The notes under the pieces are model-generated. The model did not search any database, was not told the origin of the DNA, and worked only from the letters and a program-made list of their open reading frames with translations. 64,000 bases of DNA from contig NZ_CP146242.1 of the NCBI RefSeq assembly GCF_037039395.1, positions 1,656,001-1,720,000 of the forward strand. Reading direction: 5' to 3'. Origin of the DNA: Agrobacterium vitis. Lineage in GTDB: Bacteria > Pseudomonadota > Alphaproteobacteria > Rhizobiales > Rhizobiaceae. This document shows, in pieces, positions 1 to 8,306 of this stretch. The number at the start of each line of letters is the position of its first letter. Position 1 is the first letter of the stretch. A program made the position numbers and the translations under genes.

Positions 1-254
1 GCAGTTTGCCTGGCCTTTTTTATTGCCTGCCGCGCCGTCGCAGACCGCGCTCACACGATTTCCTGTTGCATAACGTCTTGCGCCCGGCTCGGGTCACACA
101 TGAAATATGCAGCAGATGCAATGCGAAGAGACCGTGAAGATGGCAATTCCTGCCTTTTTGCAAACATCTCAAGTCCTTGCTGTCTTTGAGATATCTGCAT
201 GTCTTCAGGGCGAGGATGTGAACCGCATCTTTGAGCCTTCGTAATAAAGTGTCA
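1..254. other. intergenic stretch without a recognisable gene
   Basis: No open frame with a ribosome binding site and no RNA gene is visible. It leads into a palindromic repeat at 255-291 and then the small gene at 359. The upstream neighbour is outside the window, so the stretch may contain its 3' region. Confidence 0.5.
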
Positions 255-291
255 CAGCGGCCTCACGTACATCTGGATGTACACGGCGCTG
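255..291. repeat. palindromic intergenic repeat, module B variant
   Basis: Outer arms CAGCG (255-259) and CGCTG (287-291) enclose an inner hairpin GTACATC-TG-GATGTAC (267-282). This is the layout of module B seen at 1064, 15144, 29781 and 36065, where cagcg...cgctg arms also flank an inner palindrome. The inner palindrome differs in sequence, as expected if compensatory changes keep the stem. Confidence 0.55.
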
Positions 292-358
292 AATGTCGTA
301 GCGTTTTTTGCGCGCCATGCCCGGCACGCGGCGCTGCCACCCAGAAAGGCGCGACCTC

Positions 359-583
359 ATGACAGAAAACTATAGTAAATCACGTCAGCAGGCGGAAATC
401 GCTTTCGATAAGGAGCAGTCGCAGTTCTTCGCGCGCGGTCGTGCCGTGGAAGAACAGGATTCGCTCGTGCTTGCCCGTGAAGAAAAAACCCTTAGGCTGC
501 GTGAAGCGCGGCTTGCCAAGGAATTGCAGGACCAGCAGATGGCTGACGCCGCGACTGCTGCCAAAACGACCCGAAAAGCCTGA
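359..583 (+). CDS. small charged coiled-coil protein, unknown function
   Basis: The product is 74 residues, starting MTENYSKSRQQ. It is almost entirely charged and helical (EEQDSLVLAREEKTLRLREARLAKE), with no signal peptide or membrane segment, so it is probably a soluble helical protein. I chose the ATG at 359 because AGAAAGG (343-349) lies nine bases upstream; an in-frame ATG at 308 has no such site. The composition resembles short proteins common in Rhizobiaceae, but I know no named domain. It is followed 33 bases later by another charged helical protein, which suggests co-transcription. Confidence 0.7.
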   Translation: MTENYSKSRQQAEIAFDKEQSQFFARGRAVEEQDSLVLAREEKTLRLREARLAKELQDQQMADAATAAKTTRKA

Positions 584-616
584 TTTGCAGGCCCTATCTA
601 CAACTGGAACATCTCT

Positions 617-997
617 TTGAAAAATAGCCGGAAAAATGAAGTCGTCGACCGCCGTACCACCGCTGCCGACGCAAAGGCCGCTCTCCTTCAGGCCTATAAG
701 GCCGCACAGGAAGCGTCGGAACCAACCCGTCTCGCCCGCCAGGCAGAGCGCCAGGCGATAGCCGAGGCCAGAGAAGCGCGGCGCGCCGAGCGCGAACAGA
801 CAAAATTGCAGGAACAGGAACGGCTTGCAGCCGAAACGGCTGCACGGGAAGCGGCGATTGCCGCTGAGGCAACGGCTGAAGCCGATGCCCGCGACGCCGC
901 TGAAAAAGCCAGAATTTCCCGTTTGCTTGAAGATGAAGCCACCCGCAAGGCGCAACGCGATCAGCGTTATGCCAACCGTAAGGCCAGACAGGGCTGA
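617..997 (+). CDS. Ala/Glu/Arg-rich helical protein, DUF6481-like
   Basis: This 126-residue protein is dominated by Ala, Glu and Arg heptads (EAREARRAEREQTKLQEQER), predicting one long coiled coil from about residue 15 to 115. The tail RDQRYANRKARQG resembles the conserved end of the alphaproteobacterial DUF6481 family, whose function I do not know. No ATG exists in frame after the upstream stop at 581, so the likely start is the TTG at 617, with GGAAC about seven bases upstream. Biased composition makes the family call tentative, but the frame is long and follows a similar gene. Confidence 0.6.
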   Translation: MKNSRKNEVVDRRTTAADAKAALLQAYKAAQEASEPTRLARQAERQAIAEAREARRAEREQTKLQEQERLAAETAAREAAIAAEATAEADARDAAEKARISRLLEDEATRKAQRDQRYANRKARQG

Positions 998-1004
998 TAC
1001 GCTT

Positions 1005-1106
1005 TGTTGTATAATTCTTTAAACCGGAATCGGTTTGAAGAATTTTGCAATAAATTCAAAATTTTACAGCGAATTTTGCGCACCATATATATGGTGCGCG
1101 TCGCTC
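1005..1106. repeat. mosaic intergenic palindromic repeat (modules A and B)
   Basis: Module A (1005-1052) is TTGTATAATTCTTTAAACC followed by its imperfect complement ending AATTTTGCAA. Module B (1064-1106) contains ACAGCGA and a hairpin GCGCACCAT-ATAT-ATGGTGCGC. Copies recur at 5782, 15144, 29718, 36065, 55571 and 56819. Two large palindromes in mosaic order is the architecture described for rhizobial RIME/ABC-type elements. It lies between convergent genes. A related stretch with gatccgaaaaccg and cggtccgatgc follows at 1123-1170. Confidence 0.75.
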
Positions 1107-1219
1107 ATAGATTCTTGTTTCCGCATCGAAGTGATCCGAAAACCGTTCTCACGTTTCGGTCCGATGCTCTATTTGGATGAAACCGGCCTGCGTTTATTAA
1201 ACGCAGGCCGAATGCATTT

Positions 1220-2470
1220 TCAGGCCCATTCGCCCTTGCGCATCACGGGCACCGTTGTGCCGTCCGCTTTCACCCCGTCAATATCGACCTTGTCGGAACC
1301 GATCATCCAGTCGATATGAATCAACGACGAATTGCCGCCCTGGGCTTTGATCTGCTCCGGCGTCAGCGATGCTCCGTCCAGGAAGCATTTGGAATAGCAC
1401 TGGCCAAGCGCGATATGGCACGAGGCGTTTTCGTCAAACAGCGTGTTGTAAAACAGGATGCCGGACGCCGAAATCGGCGATGAATGCGGCACCAACGCCA
1501 CTTCTCCGAGACGCCGCGCCCCTTCGTCGGTGTCCAAGACCTTATTGAGCACTTCCTCGCCGCGCGATGCCTTGGCCTCGACGATCCGGCCCGTTTCAAA
1601 CCGCACCTGGATATTGTCGATCAGCGTGCCCTGATGCGACAACGGCTTGGTAGAGGAGACCACACCCTCCACTTTCAGCGCGTGCGGGGTGGTGAACACC
1701 TCTTCTGTCGGAATATTCGGATTGCAGGTAATGCCATTCTTGGCCGTGGAGGCGCCTCCGTGCCATTCGTGACCATCTGCCAGGCCAACCCGCAGATCCG
1801 TGCCGGGGCCGGTGAAATGCAGACTGGAGAACCGCTCGCCATTCAACCAGGCCGACCGTTTGGCCAACTCACCATTATGGGCCATCCAGGCAGCGACCGG
1901 ATCGGGCTGATCGACCCGGGACGCGGCAAAAATCGCATCCGCCAGCTTTTTCACCGCCTCATCCAAGGGCAGATCCGGAAACACCTGTGCTGCCCAGGAC
2001 GGGTTGGGATAGGACGAGATATTCCAGTTGATGTCGAAATTGGAAATCGGCTCCAAGGCAGGCTTAAAGGCAATTGAATTGGCCTTGTTGGCCCGCGCCA
2101 CCTTGGCCGGGTCCTGGCTGGCGAGCAGCATGGGATTGTCGCCGGAAATCGCCAACCGCGCAGCACCCCCCGCATAGGCCTTGGCCATGCCCTCGTAAAG
2201 CCAACCGGAAGCTCGATCGAAACTGGCATCCGAGCCATGGGCATAGCGGGCCAGCGTCGTCTCTTCATCCGAATAGAAAGTCGTCACCAGACCGGCACCG
2301 GCCATATAGGCATGGTGGGTGATGTTGCGCACCAGCGGCAGCGCGTTCAGCGGCGCGGTGATCACCAGATCCTGGCCCGGCACCAGCCGCAGGCCGACCT
2401 TGACGGCCACTTCGGCCAGTTTGTCGAGCTTTACCGGATCGATGGAATTTGAGACATCAGGCAGGGTCAT
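1220..2470 (-). CDS. M29 family metallo-aminopeptidase
   Basis: Cytosolic aminopeptidase of the thermophilic/AmpS (M29) family, removing N-terminal residues from peptides with a two-metal active site. The 416-residue length fits the family. Family landmarks sit in the second half: NIPTEEVFTTP and GEVALV, which supply metal-binding glutamates, then FYNTLFDENASCHIALG and IHIDWMIGS, which carry the histidine and aspartate ligands. The ATG at 2470 (MTLPDVSNSI) was chosen because family members begin shortly before the LDKLAEVAVKVGL helix; the open frame runs 59 codons further upstream without a family-like sequence. It is transcribed away from the ybaK-like gene as a separate unit. Confidence 0.9.
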   Translation of the reverse strand: MTLPDVSNSIDPVKLDKLAEVAVKVGLRLVPGQDLVITAPLNALPLVRNITHHAYMAGAGLVTTFYSDEETTLARYAHGSDASFDRASGWLYEGMAKAYAGGAARLAISGDNPMLLASQDPAKVARANKANSIAFKPALEPISNFDINWNISSYPNPSWAAQVFPDLPLDEAVKKLADAIFAASRVDQPDPVAAWMAHNGELAKRSAWLNGERFSSLHFTGPGTDLRVGLADGHEWHGGASTAKNGITCNPNIPTEEVFTTPHALKVEGVVSSTKPLSHQGTLIDNIQVRFETGRIVEAKASRGEEVLNKVLDTDEGARRLGEVALVPHSSPISASGILFYNTLFDENASCHIALGQCYSKCFLDGASLTPEQIKAQGGNSSLIHIDWMIGSDKVDIDGVKADGTTVPVMRKGEWA

Positions 2471-2679
2471 AGATTTTTTCCTGGTTTTCGAAACGAAAGC
2501 GCCTGCGCTTTTCAATCGCGCAGAGGCCGCAGGTCTTCTGGCTGCGTCATCCAGCCCCACCGGCACTGGATCGGCAGTGAGCTGAAGACCCACATGATCA
2601 CGAGACAGAGATAGGCCATTTCCTACAGAATTGAAGGCGAAAAACACCGCTAGAAAAACTAACGTCAGCCAATCAACCT

Positions 2680-3153
2680 TCAGGCAATAACAGGCGCGGC
2701 AATGGCATTCAGCGCGGCCTGCGCCGCCTTCGGCTCCAACCGGACCTGCAAGCCACGCTGGCCACCGTTGAGATAGACATGCGGCTCAGTCAGCGCCGAC
2801 AGTTCGATCACGGTCGGCACCAGTTTTTTCTGACCGAAAGGGCTGATGCCGCCGACGACAAAGCCGGTGAGCTTTTCGGCAGCGGCAGGCTTCATCATCG
2901 CAGCATGTTTACCGCCGATGGCGGCGGCCAGTTTCTTCATGCTGACCTCCTGGTCGGAGGGCAGGACGACGCAGACCGGCTTGCCATCCACCTCCGCCAT
3001 CAGCGTTTTCAACACCCGGCGTGGCTCCTCGCCAATCGCTTCCGCTGCTTGCAGGCCGATACGCTCAGCGTTCGGATCGTAATCGTAGTGATGCACGGTA
3101 AAGGCAAGACCAGCCTTTTCCATTGCCAGCGTGGCGCGGGTGGATTTCGACAT
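2680..3153 (-). CDS. ybaK: Cys-tRNA(Pro) deacylase, YbaK/EbsC family
   Basis: Trans-editing enzyme that hydrolyses Cys-tRNA(Pro) formed when prolyl-tRNA synthetase mischarges cysteine. The 157-residue protein has the YbaK signatures: HHYDYDP near the N terminus, RVLKTLM with the conserved lysine near residue 50, VVLPSDQEVSMKKLA, and the glycine-rich GFVVGGISPFGQKK near residue 100, which lines the substrate pocket. The ATG at 3153 has AGAGG nine bases upstream and gives the usual length. The gene ends 209 bases before the aminopeptidase start, so the two may or may not be co-transcribed. Confidence 0.92.
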   Translation of the reverse strand: MSKSTRATLAMEKAGLAFTVHHYDYDPNAERIGLQAAEAIGEEPRRVLKTLMAEVDGKPVCVVLPSDQEVSMKKLAAAIGGKHAAMMKPAAAEKLTGFVVGGISPFGQKKLVPTVIELSALTEPHVYLNGGQRGLQVRLEPKAAQAALNAIAAPVIA

Positions 3154-3201
3154 TGTTTGCCTCTTTACAGCGATGTGCACCCTGGACCATAGGATCGAAA
3201 G

Positions 3202-3561
3202 TTAAGCACCGGCCTTCGCGAAAACAGCCTGATATTGCTCCGGCTTGAAGCCCACCGTCAGCGCCCCGTCCTTGTCCAGCACCGGGCGCTTGATCATTGA
3301 AGGTTGGGCCAGCATCAGCTCCAGCGCCTTTTCCTCGCTCATGTCGGCCTTGGCTTCATCGGGAATTTTCTTGAACGTCGTACCCGCCCGGTTCAGCAAC
3401 ACCTCCCAGCCAAGCTTGGCACTCCAGGCCTGGAGGCTGGCGCGGTCGATGCCCTTGGCCTTGTAGTCGTGAAAAGCATAATCGATACCCGCCGTCTCCA
3501 GCCAGGTCCGCGCCTTTTTCATCGTGTCGCAATTCTTGATGCCATAAAGCGTGATCGTCAT
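3202..3561 (-). CDS. ArsC/Spx-family thioredoxin-fold reductase
   Basis: A 119-residue thioredoxin-fold protein of the ArsC family (YffB-like). It begins TITLYGIKNCDTMKKARTWL, with a single cysteine at the position of the family's active-site Cys, and ends with the family region IKRPVLDKDGALTVGF. Known relatives include glutathione-dependent arsenate reductases and thiol-modifying proteins. The lack of ars neighbours argues against a dedicated arsenic role. I chose the ATG at 3561 because the thioredoxin fold begins directly after it; the frame is open further upstream. It lies 48 bases upstream of ybaK on the same strand, suggesting an operon. Confidence 0.85.
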   Translation of the reverse strand: MTITLYGIKNCDTMKKARTWLETAGIDYAFHDYKAKGIDRASLQAWSAKLGWEVLLNRAGTTFKKIPDEAKADMSEEKALELMLAQPSMIKRPVLDKDGALTVGFKPEQYQAVFAKAGA

Positions 3562-3906
3562 GGGAACCACCTCTTCCTTGTTGGCTCCATGCCTATCAAA
3601 AACGGGCGCTGTTGCAAGCGTGGCCGCCCCTGGTTTTTCGCAGCCCATGGGGGGAGATTTCGACGAGGCATTGAGACCATCAAGGTAAAATATATCTTTC
3701 CGGCAATGTCGGTTTCATCAGTATTTCCTTAAAGATTTCGGCCTAGCTTTTGCCCTGGCAGCAAAACGGACGAAAGCTCGAGCCGGTTGCCAAAGATCGA
3801 TGGGACAGGCCGGGCGCAACGATGTGTGCGCATCCAAGCCATTGCCCGTTCAAGCTGAAGCCGTAGCGACCATGGATGAAGCCATGTGCGCCTGACCTGT
3901 GTGACC

Positions 3907-4278
3907 ATGATGGATACTGCATCAATTGCGAGAGACGGTGTTTTGCTTTCCTCCGCGCCTTCCGCCCAGGCCTATCCTGTGGAACGGACTGTGCGGCTCG
4001 GAGCGGCACATGACGACAGCCAGCAGATCGGGTTTCTGTTCTCCACCCCTCAACGCCAGCTGCCGAGGGAGGAAATTCCGCCACTTTCTGAGGAAATGAT
4101 CGAGGAAATTGCCGAGATCAAGGCAGACGACGTCAAGGAAGAAGAGCGACTGCCGGCCAATTGGCTCGATGCCATGTCCTCAAGCGAGGAGGACGGGACA
4201 CCGGCCATCGAGCGTCCTTCGGGTTTCCTTGCCGACGACAATGGTCTCTATCGTATGTTCCTGCCCGACACCGTTTGA
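3907..4278 (+). CDS. hypothetical acidic protein
   Basis: A 123-residue acidic protein with no family I recognise. The middle is rich in Glu (EEIPPLSEEMIEEIAEIKADDVKEEERL) and the C terminus ends GLYRMFLPDTV. No signal peptide or membrane segment is visible. The start is uncertain: a GTG at 3886 and ATGs at 3907 and 3910 are possible, none with a good ribosome binding site. Codon use has the GC-rich third positions of its neighbours, and the frame is the best coding candidate between the ArsC-like gene and nadV. Confidence 0.5.
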   Translation: MMDTASIARDGVLLSSAPSAQAYPVERTVRLGAAHDDSQQIGFLFSTPQRQLPREEIPPLSEEMIEEIAEIKADDVKEEERLPANWLDAMSSSEEDGTPAIERPSGFLADDNGLYRMFLPDTV

Positions 4279-4330
4279 AGCAGAAACGCCAAAGACACTT
4301 CAGAATTGATCACCGATTCACACCAGCGCA

Positions 4331-5749
4331 TCACATATCCATGCGATGCGGCATCCGGGCTTTTGCTTTGATTTCGTCAAAGCTCCACTCTTTCAGCAAA
4401 CGGCCATTTTCCCAAACCGGCTGCAAATGATTGGTGCGACGGCCTAGATCCTCCAAAGCAATGGAAGCAAACTCGTCTCCCTCCACGATGACGGCGCGAC
4501 GCCCAGGTTCCGGCAGGCGTTCCTGCATCGTGACCGGACGGCGGGAAATGGGACGCCAGCGCTCCTGCCCGTCCATGATGGCACTGCATTTCATCGTGAA
4601 GGAATAGGTGGAGCGGCTGACCTTCTGCAATTGCGATGCGCCGATGCCGAAGGAGATATTTTCCGCCGAAAAGCCCATGGCTTCCAGCCGACCGAGGATC
4701 ATGGTGATATCGCGCAGCGACACGCCATCCGCCTGCAAGACCCGCACCTTGTCATCCAGAACCTTGTAGCCCTTGGCATTCAACCGCGTGCCGAACTGGT
4801 AGGCGAGCTGGGCCACCGTCTGGACCGGAACATCGATCGGGTCACCGCTATCGGGCCGCACGATCAGCCTGCCAGGCTTGGAGCGCACTTTCTGTTGCAG
4901 GGTCTTGCCCCAGATTTCGGACACTGCATTGTGAATGTCATAGCTGTCCGAAACCACCGAATAGGCCGGATAATCGCCGAACCGGTCGATCATATTGGCG
5001 AAGGACTGCACTTCCTGGTCCTGGCCCCAGGCAATCATGGTCGTATGTTCCGAAGCCGGAATCGAAAGGCCAGCCATGGCAGCACCATAATAGCGGCGGG
5101 CGTAGAGCACGGCTTCCAGCGTATCGGTGTGGTCGAAATGCAGCAGGTTGGCCACACCGCCCAGTCCGGCCTGTTCGAGGCTGGCTGCACCGCGCGCGCC
5201 ATATTCGAACAGCCGCGAGCCGATAACGTCCGCCGGGTCATCACAGCTTTTATCGAGGAAGGGCTTCAAAGTCTGCTTCACATGGCGAAGCGAGCTGGCG
5301 ACCGTGGACGGATACCACACCGCTCGCAACAGCGCCGTTTCAATATAGGAGGGCAACCAGAAGCAGGCCGGATCGGTATTGACCACCTGCACCATCGGCA
5401 CGCCGCGATGCAGGAAGCTTCCCTCTGGCAACGCCTCTATGCGCAAAGGCAGAAATCCGCCATGGACGGAAAGAATATAGTGCCAGCCCGCCTGGTCGAA
5501 AGGCTGGCCATGCAGGGCGGCCAGCTCCTGCGCTTCATCAATATCGGCCTGGGTAATGGGCTGAGACAGATATTCCTTCAAGAACATCTGCAAGCCGAAA
5601 AACACCACTTCCGGTCGCAGGGACGCACCACGCGTGGTGATATAGCCGCTCACCGCCCGGGTTCCGGGAGGATATTGCAGGAAATGCCCCAGCTTGTAGC
5701 TATCGGTGTTCAGGATCAGATTGATACGGCTCATCAGGCTCACCGGCAT
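4331..5749 (-). CDS. nadV: nicotinamide phosphoribosyltransferase (NAMPT/NadV)
   Basis: Converts nicotinamide and PRPP to nicotinamide mononucleotide, a salvage step to NAD. At 472 residues it matches bacterial NadV and vertebrate NAMPT. Visible landmarks are LNTDSYKLGHFLQYPP at the N terminus, the FEYGARGAASLEQAGLGG block, IPASEHTTMIAWG (matching NAMPT VPAAEHSTITAWG), VVSDSYDIHNAVSEIWG, IVRPDSGDPIDV with the catalytic Asp region, and LQADGV. The ATG at 5749 is used; the ATG at 5734 (MSRINLILN) is equally plausible, as neither has a strong ribosome binding site. A degenerate palindromic repeat lies just upstream, in the probable promoter region. Confidence 0.93.
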   Translation of the reverse strand: MPVSLMSRINLILNTDSYKLGHFLQYPPGTRAVSGYITTRGASLRPEVVFFGLQMFLKEYLSQPITQADIDEAQELAALHGQPFDQAGWHYILSVHGGFLPLRIEALPEGSFLHRGVPMVQVVNTDPACFWLPSYIETALLRAVWYPSTVASSLRHVKQTLKPFLDKSCDDPADVIGSRLFEYGARGAASLEQAGLGGVANLLHFDHTDTLEAVLYARRYYGAAMAGLSIPASEHTTMIAWGQDQEVQSFANMIDRFGDYPAYSVVSDSYDIHNAVSEIWGKTLQQKVRSKPGRLIVRPDSGDPIDVPVQTVAQLAYQFGTRLNAKGYKVLDDKVRVLQADGVSLRDITMILGRLEAMGFSAENISFGIGASQLQKVSRSTYSFTMKCSAIMDGQERWRPISRRPVTMQERLPEPGRRAVIVEGDEFASIALEDLGRRTNHLQPVWENGRLLKEWSFDEIKAKARMPHRMDM

Positions 5750-5781
5750 GTTGCAATCGGGCAGGGTTATGGTGTGGTGTA

Positions 5782-5840
5782 TGCTACTTCATAATTCCCG
5801 AAACCGGAATCGATTTACGGAGAAAATTAACCAGTAGATA
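5782..5840. repeat. degenerate palindromic repeat, module A
   Basis: CTACTTCATAATTC ... AAACCGGAATCGATTT ... GAGAAAATTAACCAGTAG is a decayed copy of module A (compare 29718-29773). It sits 30 bases upstream of nadV, so it lies in or near that gene's promoter region. Confidence 0.65.
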
Positions 5841-6135
5841 GAAAGGATTACGGCGAAACACTCTCTCCGAGACGAGCAAATCAGAGCTTTAACATATTGT
5901 TAACCATGTACAGCCATTCTATCCTGATAAGGTGATTCGCAACTGCCTTGCACGGCGTCCGATGCAATCCCGCGTAGCTGGGGTGCAACGGGTTTCAGGT
6001 CCGATGCATCAGGCTCTGGCCGGGGCAGCCGATATCAAAGCCGCATGAGCGGCTTTCCAGCACACTCTGCCCTTAAACTCCGGATTGCACGGCCCGGCCC
6101 TGGTGGCCAGGATCTTTTGCAAAAAGGGATATGCT
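5841..6135. other. intergenic region upstream of the large Ala/Pro-rich gene
   Basis: No gene seen. It includes an AT-rich segment (TTAACATATTGTTAACCATG, 5889-5908) within otherwise GC-rich sequence, a plausible promoter area for either flanking gene. I cannot identify hexamers with confidence. Confidence 0.4.
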
Positions 6136-8259
6136 ATGTTGCCTCCCGTTCAAGCATTATCGCGCACTGCGCCAAATTTTCACGACAGCGCCACCGAGGC
6201 CGCCCTGTCCGAAACGGCCATGGGCGGCTTGACGAGCGATAGCATGATCCGGGTGGACCGGGAGGGCGGTTCGGCGATTGCCGGACGCATCAACAACCTC
6301 TTGCTCAACAGCCGGGAAAGCGTGCAGACGGATCTGGCGGAAATCGCCGATCTGGTCGGCCAGTCAATCGGGCTGAAGCGTGATCCCGGCGAAACCGACG
6401 CAGCCTTTGCCCAGCGCTTCGCGACAGCCCTTGCCAATCTGGACGACGGCCAAAGAGCACGGCTGCAAACACAGCTGACCCAAGCCCTGAAAGGATTGCA
6501 GATCGAGGTCCTGTTGCGGGTTCTACAAAATACCGATGGCCCGGAAGCAGCCTTGCTATCCGCCTATATGGAAATCAAACGCAACAACAGCGGTGACCTG
6601 AAGGCTTTGAACGTGGTGTCGTCCTATAGCCAAAATGGCGCCAGCCCATCCAGCCCTCTACCGCCTCAATCCGCCGGGGCGCCGCCAGCATCGGGCCAGA
6701 CAGCGGCACCGCAAACGGTAAATCCGGCAACAGCGCAACCCGTGCCATCTGCCGGGTCAAGCGAGCGACCTTCAGGCCCGGCTGCGGGACAACCCGTAAC
6801 CACGGCACTCGCAGCGCAAGGCGCGGCGGCCTCTACCGCGCAACCGCAAGCCGAGCAGGCGGCAGTCGTTGCTCAAACCGCACCAATTGCGCCGCAACCG
6901 GAAGACGTCGCCACGAACCGCACGTCATCCACACCCGTGCTTGATGTTTCGCAGGTGGAGGAAACTCCGGCCCCTCGCAGCCTTTCGGCGCAAGCGCCCG
7001 CAAACCCTGAAGTGGCAGGGCGCCAGACGCCTTTGCAAGCTATCCGCCCTGAAGCGCTTTCTGCCGCAATGGCGCTGGTGACAAACGAAACGGCAACGAC
7101 AGGCGCAGCACCAGCTACGGACAACAGGTCAATTGCCGGCAATATGGTAGAATCCGAAACGGTTATGACCCGCATGGATGACCTGCCGGAGGAAACAAGC
7201 ACGGGACTTGCGGCCAAAGCTGCCACGGAGGCAGGCTTGAAAGCGTCAGCTTTCGACCGCAATGGCCAGACTGGAACCTCTGGAATGACCGGAACGCCCG
7301 TAGCCGTAGCGATGGGAAATAACGCAGCACCGCCCCTTGCCACAAGCCTTGCTCAGACCGGGCGGGAGGCCCAGATGGACGGCCTGGCGACACAAGCCAC
7401 CAACCGAGCCTATGGAGCTTTCACCACGCCGGCTCCCTTGCAGGATAATCACCGGGACCCCATCCCGCGCCGCAGCACCGACGGTGATGGCATTGATACA
7501 ATGGTCGCCACCGTGCTGTCTTTGAAGGGCTGGATGGATGTAACCGGAGCATCACTCCAAGCCCCGGCGATGCCGGAAGAGGATGCCGACACGGATTTGC
7601 GCCAAATGTTTTTCCAGACGGAAGATATGCAGGAGAATGAACAGAACGATCTGCACCCTGCGATCAATGCCGATGCCCGCGCCAACCAGGCTGCATTGCT
7701 GGAGACAAACCACAGGCGTTTAAGCCAGATGCAGGCAAATGCATCGGCAAACCAGACACCAGCCGGCGAAGCGCAGGCGGAGTTGGTTTCCGTACGGCAA
7801 GAAGAAATTACCCGTGAACAGGCGGTTCTATCGCTCGCCGGGGCACAGGCCATAGTGCATGCAACGGTTTTGCAGGTGCCGCCCTTCGTGCCGTTTCCGG
7901 TGGTAAGCTATCTGGCGGTTCAGGATGAACCCGGTCGCGGCAAGACTGAGAGTGTGGATGCCGTCGAGGCTCTGGACGATGACGACGCGCATCAGGACAA
8001 CAACGGCCAGCATCGGCGTGACGGCTCTTCCGAGGATGAGGAATCAGCGGAAGAAGACGGCGGCAGCGCAGCAGAAACCTTATCCGAAAGCCAGCCTTAT
8101 GCCCTGAGCGACGATGTCACGCTTGAAACAGCCGGGTACACCGACGTTCTGGAGCTTGAACCGGAGGATTATACTGCCCCGACTTTGGCGCTAGCAGCGC
8201 CGCAGGAAGACGCCCTACCCGCAGAAGCGCTTTACTGGCGGATCGCCGATCTGGCCTGA
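6136..8259 (+). CDS. large Ala/Pro/Gln-rich low-complexity protein, unknown function
   Basis: A 707-residue protein that I cannot assign to a family. Residues 1-165 look folded (NLLLNSRESVQTDLAEIADLVG, DDGQRARLQTQLTQALKGLQ). A long disordered stretch rich in Ala, Pro, Gln, Thr and Ser follows to about residue 480, then an acidic C-terminal part (EALDDDDAHQDNNG, SSEDEESAEEDGG). There is no signal peptide, transmembrane segment or sorting motif. The ATG at 6136 has AAGGGA (6125-6130) six bases upstream. The layout superficially recalls flagellar hook-length or scaffold proteins, but no flagellar gene is nearby, so I do not propose that role. Confidence 0.75.
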   Translation: MLPPVQALSRTAPNFHDSATEAALSETAMGGLTSDSMIRVDREGGSAIAGRINNLLLNSRESVQTDLAEIADLVGQSIGLKRDPGETDAAFAQRFATALANLDDGQRARLQTQLTQALKGLQIEVLLRVLQNTDGPEAALLSAYMEIKRNNSGDLKALNVVSSYSQNGASPSSPLPPQSAGAPPASGQTAAPQTVNPATAQPVPSAGSSERPSGPAAGQPVTTALAAQGAAASTAQPQAEQAAVVAQTAPIAPQPEDVATNRTSSTPVLDVSQVEETPAPRSLSAQAPANPEVAGRQTPLQAIRPEALSAAMALVTNETATTGAAPATDNRSIAGNMVESETVMTRMDDLPEETSTGLAAKAATEAGLKASAFDRNGQTGTSGMTGTPVAVAMGNNAAPPLATSLAQTGREAQMDGLATQATNRAYGAFTTPAPLQDNHRDPIPRRSTDGDGIDTMVATVLSLKGWMDVTGASLQAPAMPEEDADTDLRQMFFQTEDMQENEQNDLHPAINADARANQAALLETNHRRLSQMQANASANQTPAGEAQAELVSVRQEEITREQAVLSLAGAQAIVHATVLQVPPFVPFPVVSYLAVQDEPGRGKTESVDAVEALDDDDAHQDNNGQHRRDGSSEDEESAEEDGGSAAETLSESQPYALSDDVTLETAGYTDVLELEPEDYTAPTLALAAPQEDALPAEALYWRIADLA

Positions 8260-8306
8260 GCTTTTTATAGCGCTCCAATTCTGGCTTTATACGCAAAGCC
8301 TTCGTA

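Noticed and set aside
380..955. 191-codon frame on the minus strand
   Set aside because: It is antisense to the two charged coiled-coil genes, lacks a ribosome binding site and has Cys/Phe/Gly-rich shadow composition.
3743..4084. 113-codon minus-strand frame
   Set aside because: No ribosome binding site, no family, and it overlaps the better plus-strand candidate at 3907.
4631..5794. 387-codon plus-strand frame
   Set aside because: It is antisense to nadV, which has clear homology along its whole length.
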